DNA of 64,000 bases, taken from positions 503,025-567,024 of the forward strand of contig CBDFKJ010000007.1 in the NCBI GenBank assembly GCA_965248805.1. The letters run 5' to 3'. The notes below the pieces were generated by a model, which saw only the letters and a list, made by a program, of their open reading frames with translations, searched no databases and had not been told where the DNA came from. The position numbers and the translations under genes were made by a program. Origin of the DNA: CBDFKJ01 sp965248805 (GTDB lineage: Bacteria > Pseudomonadota > Alphaproteobacteria > UBA6615). Numbering within the stretch: the stretch's first letter is position 1; every line of letters begins with the position of its first letter. Shown piece by piece: positions 17,669-27,324 of the stretch.

Positions 17669-17797
17669 TAAGCCCAGATACTCATAGATTTGGAACCATC
17701 GGACTTGGCCGCGATGGCGGTTTGAAAGGGGATGACGCTTTTCGCGGGCCTTGTTTTCACGCGTTGCGGAACACGGCAAGGGCTGCGCCGGCCCCGA

Positions 17798-18592
17798 TCA
17801 GTTCGCGCCGATGCGGCCAATGCCGGGCAGTTTCACCGCCAGGCCGAGGGGGTCGAGCCCGAAGCTCAAACCCAGGACGTTCACCTCAAGGCCCTCCTCC
17901 AGACCGGCCATGAGGCCCAGCACGCCGAGCAGGGATACCTGGTAGCCGGTGCCGCTGGGGGTCGGCGCGGCAAAAGTGGTCGCGCCCAGGTAGTCCTTGC
18001 CGATGGCGGTCGGCGGCAGCTCAAGCCCCAGGTCGGGCACGGCGCGCGCCACGCCGGCGGTGAAGGTGTTGGAATTGGGTCCCGGCCAGGTTCGGTAACT
18101 GTCCATGAAGGGATACGCCGCCACCGCGGCCTCGATCCGCTCGATCATGCCCTCGACTTCCGGCCCGCGTCGATCGACATAGACCTCGGGCGGGGCACCG
18201 AACCATCGGCGATCGGGCGGCCCCTCGCGCATCGCCACGGGGGAGCCGCCGCGCCAGAAGCGCCATCCGATGACCTCATAGGTGGTGAAGGCCGGCGCGC
18301 CGGCGCGCTCCACCGCGATCCAGGTATGCACCGCGAAGGCGCCGCGCCAGCCGAAGGCGCGGGCGCCATAGACCTGCACGATCGGCGCGCGCGCGACGGC
18401 GGGATCGGGCGCGATGCCGATACTTTCCCGGCTCGCGGTCCGCCAGTCCCTGTTCACCTGGGCCAGACCGCCCGCCGCGGCCACGATCGGGCCGGCGAGC
18501 AGAACGATGGCCAGCAGAAGTACGCGGCGGAGCGGGGTGAAAATGCGTTTCAAGTTCTTAACCCGGAATTTCCCACGTAAAAGCCCGGTCAT
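17798..18592 (-). CDS. DUF3750 family protein
   Basis: A 264-residue protein of the DUF3750 family, function unknown, common in proteobacteria. After a basic N-terminus and one membrane or signal segment (RVLLLAIVLLAGPIVAAAGG) comes a soluble domain. Family-typical stretches are QVYGARAFGWRGAFAVHTWI, ERAGAPAFTTYEVIGWR and a catalytic-looking YPFMDSYRTWPGPNSNTF. The end (KLPGIGRIGAN) also fits. I chose the ATG at 18592. An upstream in-frame start is possible, and neither has a clear ribosome site. Confidence 0.8.
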   Translation of the reverse strand: MTGLLRGKFRVKNLKRIFTPLRRVLLLAIVLLAGPIVAAAGGLAQVNRDWRTASRESIGIAPDPAVARAPIVQVYGARAFGWRGAFAVHTWIAVERAGAPAFTTYEVIGWRFWRGGSPVAMREGPPDRRWFGAPPEVYVDRRGPEVEGMIERIEAAVAAYPFMDSYRTWPGPNSNTFTAGVARAVPDLGLELPPTAIGKDYLGATTFAAPTPSGTGYQVSLLGVLGLMAGLEEGLEVNVLGLSFGLDPLGLAVKLPGIGRIGAN

Positions 18593-18711
18593 CGTCGTCT
18601 GGGAAGGCCTCAGGACCTGAAATAGGGGCATAAATGCAGATTGGTACGGTTTGTTCAGGTATGGTCGTGATGAGCAGAGGTTGCTCGGACCGTCCCTATC
18701 CGCTTGACGCA

Positions 18712-19769
18712 TACACCCACTAGGGATAGGTTGTGTGCGTACAACGGATAGTGGGTCATGGACGTTCTCGACCGCACCGACCTGCCCTTCCCGCAATCCC
18801 TCCCCGAGTTTCAGCGACTTTTCTCCGACGATGCGGCGTGCGCCGCCTACCTGGAAAGGGCTCGCTGGGGTGACGGGTTCGCCTGCCCGCGCTGCGGCGT
18901 CGTGGGTGAACCTTTCCGCATCGCCACGCGGCCTGGCGTCCTGACCTGTCGCGCTTGCCGCCGCCAGACGGGATTGACCGTCGGCACGGTCATGGAGCGC
19001 AGCCACACGCCTTTGAGCACGTGGTTTTGGGCCGCCTATCTGGTCGCCAGCCAGACGCCGGGCATGTCGGCGGTGCAGTTTCAGCGGCAGCTTGGGCTGA
19101 CGCGGTACGAAACCGCCTTCGGCATCCTGCATAAGCTCCGCGCGGGTATGGTGCGGCCCGATCAGGATCGGATCGGTGCCAGGGCAGGAGAGCATGTCGA
19201 GGTGGACGAAACCTATGTTGGAGGCCGGATGCGTGGTGAAGGCCGAGGCGTTCACCACAAGACGCTGGTGGCTGCTGCCGTCGAAGTCAGCCACAGGGAG
19301 CCCGGCACCGCGCAGGACAAGCGGAAGGATGGCCGCTACGCCGGGCGCGTGCGGCTGTCCGTCGCTGCCGACCGCAGCGCCGATTCGCTATGTGGCTTCG
19401 TCGAGAACGCCGTTATGCCGGGGTCGCTGATCGTCACCGACGATTGGAGTGGCTATGGCAGCTTGCGGACACGCGGCTATGATCACCACGCCATTGCCGA
19501 ATGCGGCGACCCCGAGGTGGCCGAAGAGTTCATGCCGATCATCCACCTCGTCTTCAGCAACCTGAAGAATTGGCTCAGTGGCATCCACCATGGCGTGAGC
19601 GCAAAGCATCTACAAGCCTACCTCAATGAGTTCACGTTCCGCTTCAACAGGCGGTTTTACCCGTTCAACGCCTTCCGCTCATTGCTCGGAATCGCAGGAG
19701 AGGCCGAGGCTCCAACCTACGCCGAGCTATATTCCGGCGAGTGGAAGCATCCTACATGTAGTGGGTGTA
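18712..19769 (+). mobile_element. IS1595-family element
   Basis: A short inverted repeat TACACCCACTA (18712-18722; complement at 19759-19769) bounds a single IS1595-type transposase gene. I could not identify a target duplication, so the exact outer ends are approximate. Confidence 0.7.
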
Positions 19770-19777
19770 CGAATTAA
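18758..19777 (+). CDS. IS1595-family (ISXO2-like) transposase
   Basis: A 339-residue transposase. An N-terminal zinc ribbon (CPRCGVVG and CRACRRQ) is followed by the ISXO2-like catalytic domain: D in VEVDETYVGGR, D in IVTDDWSGYGS, N/H in VFSNLKNWLSGIHHGVS and E in YLNEFTFRFNRR. It looks intact. The stop codon lies 8 bp past the inverted repeat. Confidence 0.9.
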   Translation: MDVLDRTDLPFPQSLPEFQRLFSDDAACAAYLERARWGDGFACPRCGVVGEPFRIATRPGVLTCRACRRQTGLTVGTVMERSHTPLSTWFWAAYLVASQTPGMSAVQFQRQLGLTRYETAFGILHKLRAGMVRPDQDRIGARAGEHVEVDETYVGGRMRGEGRGVHHKTLVAAAVEVSHREPGTAQDKRKDGRYAGRVRLSVAADRSADSLCGFVENAVMPGSLIVTDDWSGYGSLRTRGYDHHAIAECGDPEVAEEFMPIIHLVFSNLKNWLSGIHHGVSAKHLQAYLNEFTFRFNRRFYPFNAFRSLLGIAGEAEAPTYAELYSGEWKHPTCSGCTN

Positions 19778-20139
19778 CCGGATAGGCACGACTCGGACTT
19801 CTATGCGATCAAACCATCGGCGGAGGCGCCACAAAGTCCCCCGATTCGGCAAGTGGTGAAACTTCCGAAAGCTTCATCCAAATGTGCAAGCCTTCTTCCA
19901 AGAAGCGCGTCTCTAAGCTGCTGCCACATGTAACGCCAAACACGAAAGTTCTGATAGAAACAGAGCCTAGCACGTGGTGATTGGCGTGAAATAAACTGGG
20001 ATTCCCCAAGTGAGATCCCTCGACGGGTTGAGCGTGGCTCAAATCATCAGACAGCGTACATGTTGAGCGATGGCTTGGAAATACCCAATCGGCCGAGAAT
20101 GGCGTGCACGCACCGCTAACCGCCCGCCTGGCCACGCGG
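19778..20139. other. Spacer without recognisable gene
   Basis: About 360 bases with lower coding character than the surroundings. A long minus-strand open frame crosses it, but that frame only mirrors features on the plus strand further right and has no recognisable domain. I see no RNA gene, repeat or clear promoter. Confidence 0.4.
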
Positions 20140-20370
20140 CGAGGATACCTACCATGTCGCCTCATAGTGACTTCTCCCATTCCGGTGGCCTTATGAGCTT
20201 CGGCGCCGATTATCCGGACGTGTATCGGCGTGCGGCCGGCTACATCGCGCGGATTTTGGCTGGCGAGACCGGGGGATTTGCCAATACAGCAGCCCGAAAA
20301 GTTCGACTTCATCATCAACCTCCGCACCGCCCGCGCGCGCGGCATCGAGATCCAACGGACGCGCGCTAAC
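20140..20370 (+). pseudogene. ABC substrate-binding protein, C-terminal fragment
   Basis: Two frames together encode the tail of an ABC transporter substrate-binding protein of the DUF534/ABC_sub_bind type: GGLMSFGADYPDVYRRAAGY then IARILAGE in the first frame, and GDLPIQQPEKFDFIINLRTA in the second. The frameshift is near 20275 and the 5' two-thirds are absent. It is a dead remnant. Confidence 0.65.
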
Positions 20371-20460
20371 TGTATTGCCCTTGATCTCAAAAGTGGTCTA
20401 GGCTGGCGCTCACAAATTTGCGTGGTATGTGATAATCTCGGGTTAGTAATGGAGGATGAC

Positions 20461-20712
20461 ATGAAGAAGATACTCGTTGCTGTGGTCGCCGCTACGATAT
20501 TGGTCCCTATCGCGGCATTTGGAGTTGAGTCGACTGGCAAGGTGAAAACGTGGGACGCCGACGCGAGGACGATTACGCTGGAGAACGACGTGGCCTGCCG
20601 GCTCACCGCTGGAGCGAGGGTCCCGAGCGACTTGGCAGTTGGCAAGGAAGTCGTGCTCTCGTACATAGTAAGGCCGACCGAAAACCTCTGCCGCTCGGTC
20701 ATTGTCAGGTAG
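20461..20712 (+). CDS. Small exported protein, DUF1344-like
   Basis: An 83-residue protein with a clear signal peptide (MKKILVAVVAATILVPIAAF). It is followed by a small beta-rich domain, TGKVKTWDADARTITLENDV ... LAVGKEVVLSYIV. The TG-x-I/V-K-x-x-D-x-x-x-TITL pattern is that of DUF1344 periplasmic proteins, function unknown. GGAGG five bases before the ATG supports this start rather than longer alternatives. Two cysteines (VACRL and NLCRS) may form a disulfide. Confidence 0.7.
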   Translation: MKKILVAVVAATILVPIAAFGVESTGKVKTWDADARTITLENDVACRLTAGARVPSDLAVGKEVVLSYIVRPTENLCRSVIVR

Positions 20713-20823
20713 ACAATCGGAAAGTAGACCGTCGCGTCCGACCTGGCGGCACAGGGGTGCCAGAGCCGAGTTGCCACAGAGCTGATCGAGTAGCGATCGA
20801 CGCGCGCACGCCTTGAGAACGCC

Positions 20824-21534
20824 ATGAGCACCCCCCTGCTTGTAGGTGCCTGCGTAGCTTTGACACTGACGGCGCAAAGCGCCGCCGGCACAGAAATACG
20901 CACGCTCACCGGCAAGGATCTACTCGACGATCCCGCCGTTTCGTTCCCGACCACCGAGCCCAGTGTAGACGGCAAGTCCCTGGTGTTCGGGCCAGGTGTC
21001 GGCGCGTTCGAGAAGCTGATCGCGGTGCCGGTCGTTCCCGGCGGCAGCTATGGCCGATCGCAGCTGCCTCTCACGCTGTCGGCCCTGATGAAGCTGACGC
21101 GCCTGGACTGCGTCAACGAGTGCGACTTCGAGCCGTGGATCGGTTTCAGTGACGGCACTCACATAGTCGGTGTACACACGGCCGCGGACGCGTCAGGTCA
21201 GGGCTTTACGTTCGAGCTCACCGATGAAGGGTCAGTCGGTCGCAACCCAGAGAGCGATCTGCTGTTCGCAGGTGCTGGTTACCCGGAGATCGGTGAGTCG
21301 CTTGCTGTGCTTGTGCGTTTGATCCTCGACGCGACGGGCGCGGCGGTTGAGCTTTCGTACTTGGGCGGCTCGGGCCGTGCCACGAGCGACGTCACACTAG
21401 ATCTGACTCGCGACATCAGCTTGCTGCTGCTACGCGGCGCCTCTGGCGACCAGTACCAGCTGGACACAGTTACCGTCTCTGTCGCGCCGAATCGCTACTT
21501 CGGCGACGTTTCCCCGGGTGACCGGCCTGACTGA
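20824..21534 (+). CDS. Exported protein of unknown function
   Basis: A 236-residue protein with a signal peptide (MSTPLLVGACVALTLTAQSA). The mature part looks like an all-beta domain: IGFSDGTHIVGVHTAADASG, a hydrophobic VLVRLILDATGAAVELSYL, and a final DQYQLDTVTVSVAPNRYFG. It resembles carbohydrate-binding or jelly-roll exported proteins, but I do not recognise the family. It may be cotranscribed with the upstream small gene (111-bp gap). Confidence 0.6.
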   Translation: MSTPLLVGACVALTLTAQSAAGTEIRTLTGKDLLDDPAVSFPTTEPSVDGKSLVFGPGVGAFEKLIAVPVVPGGSYGRSQLPLTLSALMKLTRLDCVNECDFEPWIGFSDGTHIVGVHTAADASGQGFTFELTDEGSVGRNPESDLLFAGAGYPEIGESLAVLVRLILDATGAAVELSYLGGSGRATSDVTLDLTRDISLLLLRGASGDQYQLDTVTVSVAPNRYFGDVSPGDRPD

Positions 21535-21619
21535 GTTGCCTGTGCCTACCAGAAGTTAGTTTCGGACGAAGCATTGATGAAGTCCGCCAACGTAGGGTAC
21601 ACACGCGCCAGTGGGTCTA

Positions 21620-22753
21620 GTGGATTGATTGGAATGAAAGAGTCCGAATTGGGATTCCGTATTTTGCTGTGTTATGCGAATCTGGCGCATGCGCAGTGGA
21701 ATCTCCTTCACCCTATCCGCCGGCGACCGTCAGCGATTGCGCGCGGTCGTCGCGGATCCCAAGAGCCCGCAGAAACACGTCTGGCGGGCACATATTGTCC
21801 TTCTCAGCGGCGAGGGTCTGGGCACCTCGGCGATCATGACCGAGACCGGCAAGTCCAAGACCTGCGTGTGGCGCTGGCAAGAGCGGTTCATGCACGAGGG
21901 TGTCGGCGGCCTGCTTCGCGACAAGTCCCGTCCGCCCGGCAAGGCGCCGGTCCCGCTCGATCGTGTCGCCGAGATCGTGCGCCTGACGCAGCAACCGCCG
22001 CCGTTTGAGGCGACCCACTGGACGTTGCGCGCGATCGCCAGGGCGGCCGGTATTGCCGCCTCGACGGTGCAGGCGATCTGGAAGGCTCACGGTCTCAGCC
22101 CGCACCGCTGGCGCAACTTCAAGCTGTCGACCGACCCTGCCTTCGCCGAGAAACTCACCGATATCGTCGGCCTGTATGTCGACCCGCCGGCCCATGCGGT
22201 GGTGTTGTCGATCGATGAGAAGTCACAGATCCAGGCGCTCGACCGCCGGTCTGCCGATGAAGAAGGGACGCGCCGGCACCATGACTACAAACGGCACGGC
22301 ACGACCACGCTGTTTGCGGCGCTCAACGTTCTGGACGGAACGGTGATCGGCCAGAACATGCAGCGCCACCGCCATCAGGAGTTCATCCGCTTCCTCAACC
22401 GCATCGAGCGCACGGTGCCGGCGGACAAGGCCATCCACGCGATCGTCGACAACTACGCGGCGCACAACAAGGACAAGGTCCGCGCCTGGCTCGCCCGCCA
22501 TCCGCGCTGGACTTTCCACTTCACACCGACCTCCTGCTCGTGGCTCAATGCCGTCGAGGGCTTCTTCGCAAAACTCACCCGGCGGCGGCTCAAGCACGGC
22601 GTCTTCCATTCCGTCGTCGATCTCCAGGCCGCAATCAACCGCTTCGTCCGCGAATACAATGCGGCCAACCCACAGCCATTCATATGGAAAGCCGACCCCG
22701 ACGACATCATCGCAGCCCGAAACCGAGGGTTCCAAACGTTGGAATCAATCCAC
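21620..22753 (+). mobile_element. IS630-family element, copy B (1134 bp)
   Basis: Same ends and length as copy A, flanked by TA at 21618-21619 and 22754-22755. It lies immediately left of the IS427-like element. Confidence 0.92.
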
Positions 22754-22756
22754 TAG
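21674..22756 (+). CDS. IS630-family transposase (copy B)
   Basis: A 360-residue transposase with the same DDE residues as copy A. It differs at two visible positions (IARAAG for MARAAG, PFIWKADP for PFISKADP). The FIWK variant is shared with copy D. It appears intact. Confidence 0.92.
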   Translation: MRIWRMRSGISFTLSAGDRQRLRAVVADPKSPQKHVWRAHIVLLSGEGLGTSAIMTETGKSKTCVWRWQERFMHEGVGGLLRDKSRPPGKAPVPLDRVAEIVRLTQQPPPFEATHWTLRAIARAAGIAASTVQAIWKAHGLSPHRWRNFKLSTDPAFAEKLTDIVGLYVDPPAHAVVLSIDEKSQIQALDRRSADEEGTRRHHDYKRHGTTTLFAALNVLDGTVIGQNMQRHRHQEFIRFLNRIERTVPADKAIHAIVDNYAAHNKDKVRAWLARHPRWTFHFTPTSCSWLNAVEGFFAKLTRRRLKHGVFHSVVDLQAAINRFVREYNAANPQPFIWKADPDDIIAARNRGFQTLESIH

Positions 22757-22774
22757 GGTCCGGACTCATAACCA

Positions 22775-23515
22775 TTAGCTGACGGTAGCGGCGAGACAGA
22801 CGGCGGCGAGGAAGTTTTGGGCGAGGCGGTCATAGCGGGTTGCGATTCTGCGGAAGTCTTTCAGCCGGCCGAACATGCGCTCGATGGCGTTGCGGTCGCG
22901 ATAGAGCGCCGGGCTGAAGCACGGCTTCCAGCGGCGGTTGGCCTTCGGCGGGATGTTCGGAGCGACGCCTCTGCTCTCGATCTTGCGGCGAACGGCGTCG
23001 CTGTCATAGCCCTTGTCGCCAGTCAGGATCGAGGTGGCCGGCATCCGCTCCAGCAGCGGCCGCTGTGCAGTCCGCCACTTGGCCGCCGGTCAGCAGGAAG
23101 GCGAACGGGCGGCAGAGGCCATCGGTCAGCGCATGGATCTTCGTGGTGCGCCCGCCGCGGGAGCGGCCAATGGCCTGCGTGTGCTCCCCCCTTTGCCGCC
23201 CGAGGCGCAGCGATGAGCCTTCACCGCCGAGGAATCGATCAACACTTGCGCCGGCGGCCCACCCGCCGAAGCCAGAGCGTGGAATATCCCTGTCCACACG
23301 CCTTTGGCCGCCCACCGCACGAAGCGATTGTAGAGCGTCTTGCGCGGGCCATAGACGGACGGCGCATCGACCCAACGTCCGCCGGACTTCAACACATGGA
23401 TGATACCGCTTATAACGCGGCGGTCGTCGACTCTCGGCTTGCCGCGCGTATCCGTCGGCAGATGCGGCACGAGCCGCGCAAACTGTTCCTCGCTCAGCCA
23501 GAACGTATCGTCCAT
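22775..23515 (-). pseudogene. IS427-like (IS5 family) transposase with two frame changes
   Basis: The start (MDDTFWLSEEQFARLVPHLP) to VLIDSSAVKAHRCASGGKGG is in one frame. The continuation QAIGRSRGGRTTKIHALTDG is in the -1 frame, with the switch at AAAGGGGGG. IS427-group elements are known to use such slippage, so this first shift may be programmed. A second shift near 23065 moves into the frame of LLERMPATSILTGDKGYDSD, which ends normally (FGRLKDFRRIATRYDRLAQN). That second shift has no slippery site and probably kills the gene. Confidence 0.82.
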
Positions 23516-23732
23516 CGCAACACTCCCGCAGTTTGGGAGCGTGAATCACATCGCGCCGCGTCGGCTCAAGCGATTTATGCCTAAGAAAGCAGACGTTCGG
23601 GACCGCGCCGAGGACATCGATATGGCATGTCACGCGTGACGTTTACCGCTCGAATTTTGGGGTACAAGTTTCGCGCACCTCTCCTTACGTGAATGAGACC
23701 GCCAGAAACCGCGTCGACTGGAGCCTGCTCCA

Positions 23733-24035
23733 ATGAACCACCCAAAACTCACGCCAAAGCAGCAGCGGTTCGTCGAGGAATACCTCGTTGATCTGAACGC
23801 CACCCGAGCCGCGATCAGGGTCGGATACAGCGAGAAGACGGCATACTCGCAGGGCCAGCGGCTGTTGAAGCATGCTGAAATAGCGCGCGCTGTAAATGCG
23901 GCCCAGGAGGCACGCACCGAGCGGACGAAGATCGACCAAGATTGGGTGATCGAAAAACTAATCGGCGTCTATGAGACGGCGATTGCGGGCCAGCCGCGTA
24001 ATCCTGCGGCCGCCAATCGGGCGCTGGAGTTGCTA
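23733..24035 (+). pseudogene. Phage terminase small subunit, 3' truncated
   Basis: An intact N-terminus of a Terminase_2 type small subunit, the DNA-recognition part of the phage packaging motor: LTPKQQRFVEEYLVDLNATR, AAIRVGYSEKTAYSQGQRLL, then a coiled region. After 101 codons it runs into a 57-bp stub of IS630, which supplies VD and a stop. The C-terminal part that contacts the large subunit is missing. Confidence 0.8.
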
Positions 24036-24092
24036 GTGGATTGATTCCAACGTTTGGAACCCTCGGTTTCGGGCTGCGATGATGTCGTCGGG
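24036..24092 (-). mobile_element. IS630 stub (57 bp of one terminus)
   Basis: It matches the first 57 bases of the other IS630 copies, starting GTGGATTGATTCC after a TA, and then breaks off into unrelated sequence. The following 80 bases contain an open tail (GNDKFGVRSAGRLYVLEVRR) that may be the 3' end of a lost gene. Confidence 0.85.
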
Positions 24093-24184
24093 CGCAAGGC
24101 GGGAAACGACAAGTTCGGCGTGCGCAGCGCCGGACGGCTCTACGTCCTCGAGGTACGCCGGTTCGACCGGTAGCTGCGATTGAC

Positions 24185-25441
24185 CTACGAATGCGCCGCG
24201 CGACCGCGACGGGCGGCGATCAGCGGCACGCTGATGGCAACCAGCGCGCACACCGAGCAGGCGATCAGCGCAACGACCATTGGGTACGGTGTATCATTCA
24301 GGAACAGGCCGAGTATCTGCACGACGCAAGCGGCGATGACCATCTGTAGGAAGACCCCCAGGCCGGTGGCCGCGCCGGCCGCGCGCGGATCGACGTTGAC
24401 TATCCCCGCCTGCGCATTCGGCATCGTCAGGCCGTTGCTGAATGCGAACAGGATCGCCGGCCCGAATATGCTGAGCGGCTCGGCAGGCCACACCGAAATC
24501 AGCAGCGCGATCAACAGTGTGGCAGTCAATGACAACAACGACCCGACAAGGATCATTCCGTTCGTGCCCACGCGCCGCGACACGCGCGCGGCCGCGAAAT
24601 TGCCGGCCATGAAGCCCAGCGACACGACGATGAAGTAGACACCATATTCTGCAGCGCCGCGTCCCATCTGGTCGATGACCACAAGCGGCGCCGCCGAGGC
24701 GAAGGCTAGGAAAATGGAAATCGAGAACGCGCTCTGCAAGGCATAGCCGCAATAGGCCGGGACCCTCAGCAAGCGGCCGTAACTGGCCAGCATGGTAGCC
24801 AGGCCCGGCATCGGCACAGGCGTCATGTTGGTCTCGACGATGTGCCCCCGCGCAGCCACGGCCACCGCTGCCCCGGCGACGGCGACGAAGAGGAACACCG
24901 AGCGCCAGCCGAACAGATCCGCCAGCACGCCGCCGATCGACGGTGCCAACATCGGCGCCACAACCATCGCGATCGTCAGATAGGCAAAGACGCTGGCCAC
25001 CCGGTCGGCGCTGAAAACATCACGGACGATGGCGCGCGACAGGACCAGCCCGGCGGCGCCGCCGGCGGCCTGCGCGATCCTGCCGCCGACCAGGACCCAG
25101 ATGTTGGGGGCCACGGTGCACACGACGCTGCCGACGACGAACAATGCAAGTCCGAACAACAGCAGCGGTCGCCGTCCGTGTCGATCGGACAGCGGTCCAT
25201 ACAGAAGGGTCGCGAACGCGATCGCCACCATCGACAGGCTAAGCGGCATCTGCGCCAGACTTGGCGTGATGGCAAAGTCGACCTGGATCGCAGGCACGGC
25301 CGGTAGGTAGATCTGCATCGACAGCGGCGCCACCGCAGCGACGCCGACGAGCACCACCAGGAAAACCGTCGATGGCGAGGACGGGGCGGCCGCCGCGGCC
25401 GGCGCCCGGGAGACGCTCGGCGCCGGCTGCGGGATATCCAT
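24185..25441 (-). CDS. Bcr/CflA-type multidrug efflux MFS transporter
   Basis: A 418-residue inner-membrane drug:proton antiporter with twelve hydrophobic helices after an alanine/proline-rich N-tail. Hallmarks are SMQIYLPAVPAIQVDFAI, motif A LLYGPLSDRHGRRPLLLFGL, and RIAQAAGGAAGLVLSRAIVR with DVF, all typical of the Bcr/CflA subfamily. The start codon lies 4 bp after the stop of the OmpA-like gene, so the two are cotranscribed. The substrate cannot be told from sequence. Confidence 0.9.
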   Translation of the reverse strand: MDIPQPAPSVSRAPAAAAAPSSPSTVFLVVLVGVAAVAPLSMQIYLPAVPAIQVDFAITPSLAQMPLSLSMVAIAFATLLYGPLSDRHGRRPLLLFGLALFVVGSVVCTVAPNIWVLVGGRIAQAAGGAAGLVLSRAIVRDVFSADRVASVFAYLTIAMVVAPMLAPSIGGVLADLFGWRSVFLFVAVAGAAVAVAARGHIVETNMTPVPMPGLATMLASYGRLLRVPAYCGYALQSAFSISIFLAFASAAPLVVIDQMGRGAAEYGVYFIVVSLGFMAGNFAAARVSRRVGTNGMILVGSLLSLTATLLIALLISVWPAEPLSIFGPAILFAFSNGLTMPNAQAGIVNVDPRAAGAATGLGVFLQMVIAACVVQILGLFLNDTPYPMVVALIACSVCALVAISVPLIAARRGRAAHS

Positions 25442-25445
25442 AACG

Positions 25446-27011
25446 CTAGCGCTGCGTCAGCTTGAATTCGATACGGCGGTTGCGCCGGTAGGCGATTTCG
25501 TCATCGCCGGCCTCAAGCGGATGGAACTCGCCGAAACCAGCGGGCACCAAGCGGCTCGGCCCGATGCCTCTGTCGATGAGGAATTTCACCACCGAGGTGG
25601 CGCGCGCCGTCGACAGCTCCCAATTGGACGGATAGGCGGGCGTGCTGATCGGCCGGGTGTCGGTATGACCATCCACACGCAGCACCCAGTCGACATCGGC
25701 GGGAATCGTCTCCGCAATCTCCGCAAGCGTGGTCGCTAGCTGGTCGAGTTGCGCCTGGCCATCATCGCCGATCTCGGCCTCGCCAGTGGCGAACAGAACC
25801 TCCGACTGAAACACAAAGCGGTCGCCGACGATGTTGATGTCGGGGCGTTCGCCGAGCACTTCGCGCAGTCGTCCGAAAAACTCCGAGCGATAGCGGGCCA
25901 GCTCCTGAACCTTGGACGCGAGGGCCACGTTCAGCCGTGCCTGCAGGTTCTCGATGACGGCTTCGCGTTCCTGGTTCTTGGCCTCGGACGCTTCCAGGAC
26001 CACGCTGACGGCTGCCAACTGCAGCTTCAGCGCACCCAACCGGTCGTTCAGCAGGCCGATCTGCTCTTTGGCCGCTTCGGCGGCGCGATCTTCCTCTGCC
26101 GCGCCCTCGCGCACCTCGATCAGGACCGCTTCCAACTCCGCCACTCGATCCTTGCGCGATTCCAGCTCGCGCTGCGCCACGTCCGCGCGTTCCTCCTGTT
26201 CGGTTAGTCGTGCCTCGAGCTCGATCCGGCGGACGCGCAATGCGCCGACCTCGGCTACCAGCTGCTCACCCTCGGTTTTGGACGTGTTCAGTTGCTCGGT
26301 GAGCGCCGCGGCTTCCAGCCGCGCGTCGGTGAGGCCCTTCTCGGCAGCAGCCGCAGCAGCCGTCTGCGCGGCGAAGTCGCCCTCCAGGTTCGCACGCACT
26401 TCACGTAGCGTCTCGTTCTCCCGATTCAGACTCTCGATCTCCAACAATCGGGCCGCCGTCTGCTCCGCCTCGACCGCGGCAGCGCGCTCGGCATCCTGCA
26501 GCCGCTGCGCCAACCCATCGCGTTCGTCCAGGACCGTGGCGTAGGCGGTTCGGGTCTCTTCGATGCCAGCGCGCAGGTCTTCACCGTTGCGCTGCTCCTC
26601 CTGCAACTGCCGCCCGATGTCGGCGATGCGCGTTTCAAGGTCTGCCAGCATGCCGTCGCGTTCATCGGTCAAACGAACCAACTGGTCGCGCAACTCCTCG
26701 CGCGATACCTGAAGATCATCTCGTATATCGGTCAAACCAATGGTTTTATCCCGCAGCGCCTCGTTCTCCTCCCGGCGGCTGGACAACAACCCGATGGCCT
26801 GATCCACCTGTTCGTTGAGAAACCTAAGCTGCTGGTCGGCCGCGTCCGAGCGCTGGTTCATGCGTTGCACGCGGGCTTCGATCGCATCCAGCAGCCCCTT
26901 GATCTCGTCATAGTTCGCGGCCTCCGGACCGGCCGGCGGCTGGACTTGTGCGAATAGTTCGGACGAGATCACCAGGCACATGACCAGAGCCGCGCCGATC
27001 CAGCGTGACAT
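25446..27011 (-). CDS. OmpA/MotB-domain coiled-coil protein
   Basis: A 521-residue exported protein: a signal peptide (MSRWIGAALVMCLVISSELF), a very long coiled coil (about residues 30-380) and a C-terminal OmpA-like peptidoglycan-binding domain. The domain shows RVDGHTDTRPISTPAYPSNW, ELSTARATSVVKFLIDRGI and NRRIEFKL. Proteins of this layout are annotated as peptidoglycan -binding proteins and probably span the periplasm. The ATG follows AAGGAGG. It heads an operon with the efflux transporter and is divergent from a histidine kinase. Confidence 0.88.
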   Translation of the reverse strand: MSRWIGAALVMCLVISSELFAQVQPPAGPEAANYDEIKGLLDAIEARVQRMNQRSDAADQQLRFLNEQVDQAIGLLSSRREENEALRDKTIGLTDIRDDLQVSREELRDQLVRLTDERDGMLADLETRIADIGRQLQEEQRNGEDLRAGIEETRTAYATVLDERDGLAQRLQDAERAAAVEAEQTAARLLEIESLNRENETLREVRANLEGDFAAQTAAAAAAEKGLTDARLEAAALTEQLNTSKTEGEQLVAEVGALRVRRIELEARLTEQEERADVAQRELESRKDRVAELEAVLIEVREGAAEEDRAAEAAKEQIGLLNDRLGALKLQLAAVSVVLEASEAKNQEREAVIENLQARLNVALASKVQELARYRSEFFGRLREVLGERPDINIVGDRFVFQSEVLFATGEAEIGDDGQAQLDQLATTLAEIAETIPADVDWVLRVDGHTDTRPISTPAYPSNWELSTARATSVVKFLIDRGIGPSRLVPAGFGEFHPLEAGDDEIAYRRNRRIEFKLTQR

Positions 27012-27309
27012 GGCGACCTCCTTCGTTGCCGAAATCGGGACAGACGGTGGTTAAGGCTCGCCGACACAATGCACGCACTCGAGCGCGCGCCGCAATGGCC
27101 GCAATTCACGCCCGGCGATCACGGTCGCGAACATAAGGCCGGCGAAAGAACGATCGCGCGCGGGCATGAATATACAGCAATACGTGCGGGCCATGGAAAA
27201 ACGCGAGAAACTGAGGCAATCTAGGCGTTTCAGCCGTCGAATCGGATCCGGTGCGCCGCACGTCGCGTCGACTACCGCGGCGATCGCGGCAAGTTGATCG
27301 CCGTAGGTT
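27012..27309. other. Divergent intergenic region
   Basis: These 298 bases separate the OmpA-like gene (minus) from the PAS kinase gene (plus). No gene is supported. It must hold both promoters, but I cannot place convincing -35/-10 pairs. Confidence 0.4.
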
Positions 27310-27324
27310 TTGGGCGCGCGGCCT

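Noticed and set aside
19809..20975. 388-codon minus-strand open frame
   Set aside because: It is serine/arginine-rich without domain signals and overlaps several better-supported plus-strand features, including a signal-peptide gene with a good ribosome site.
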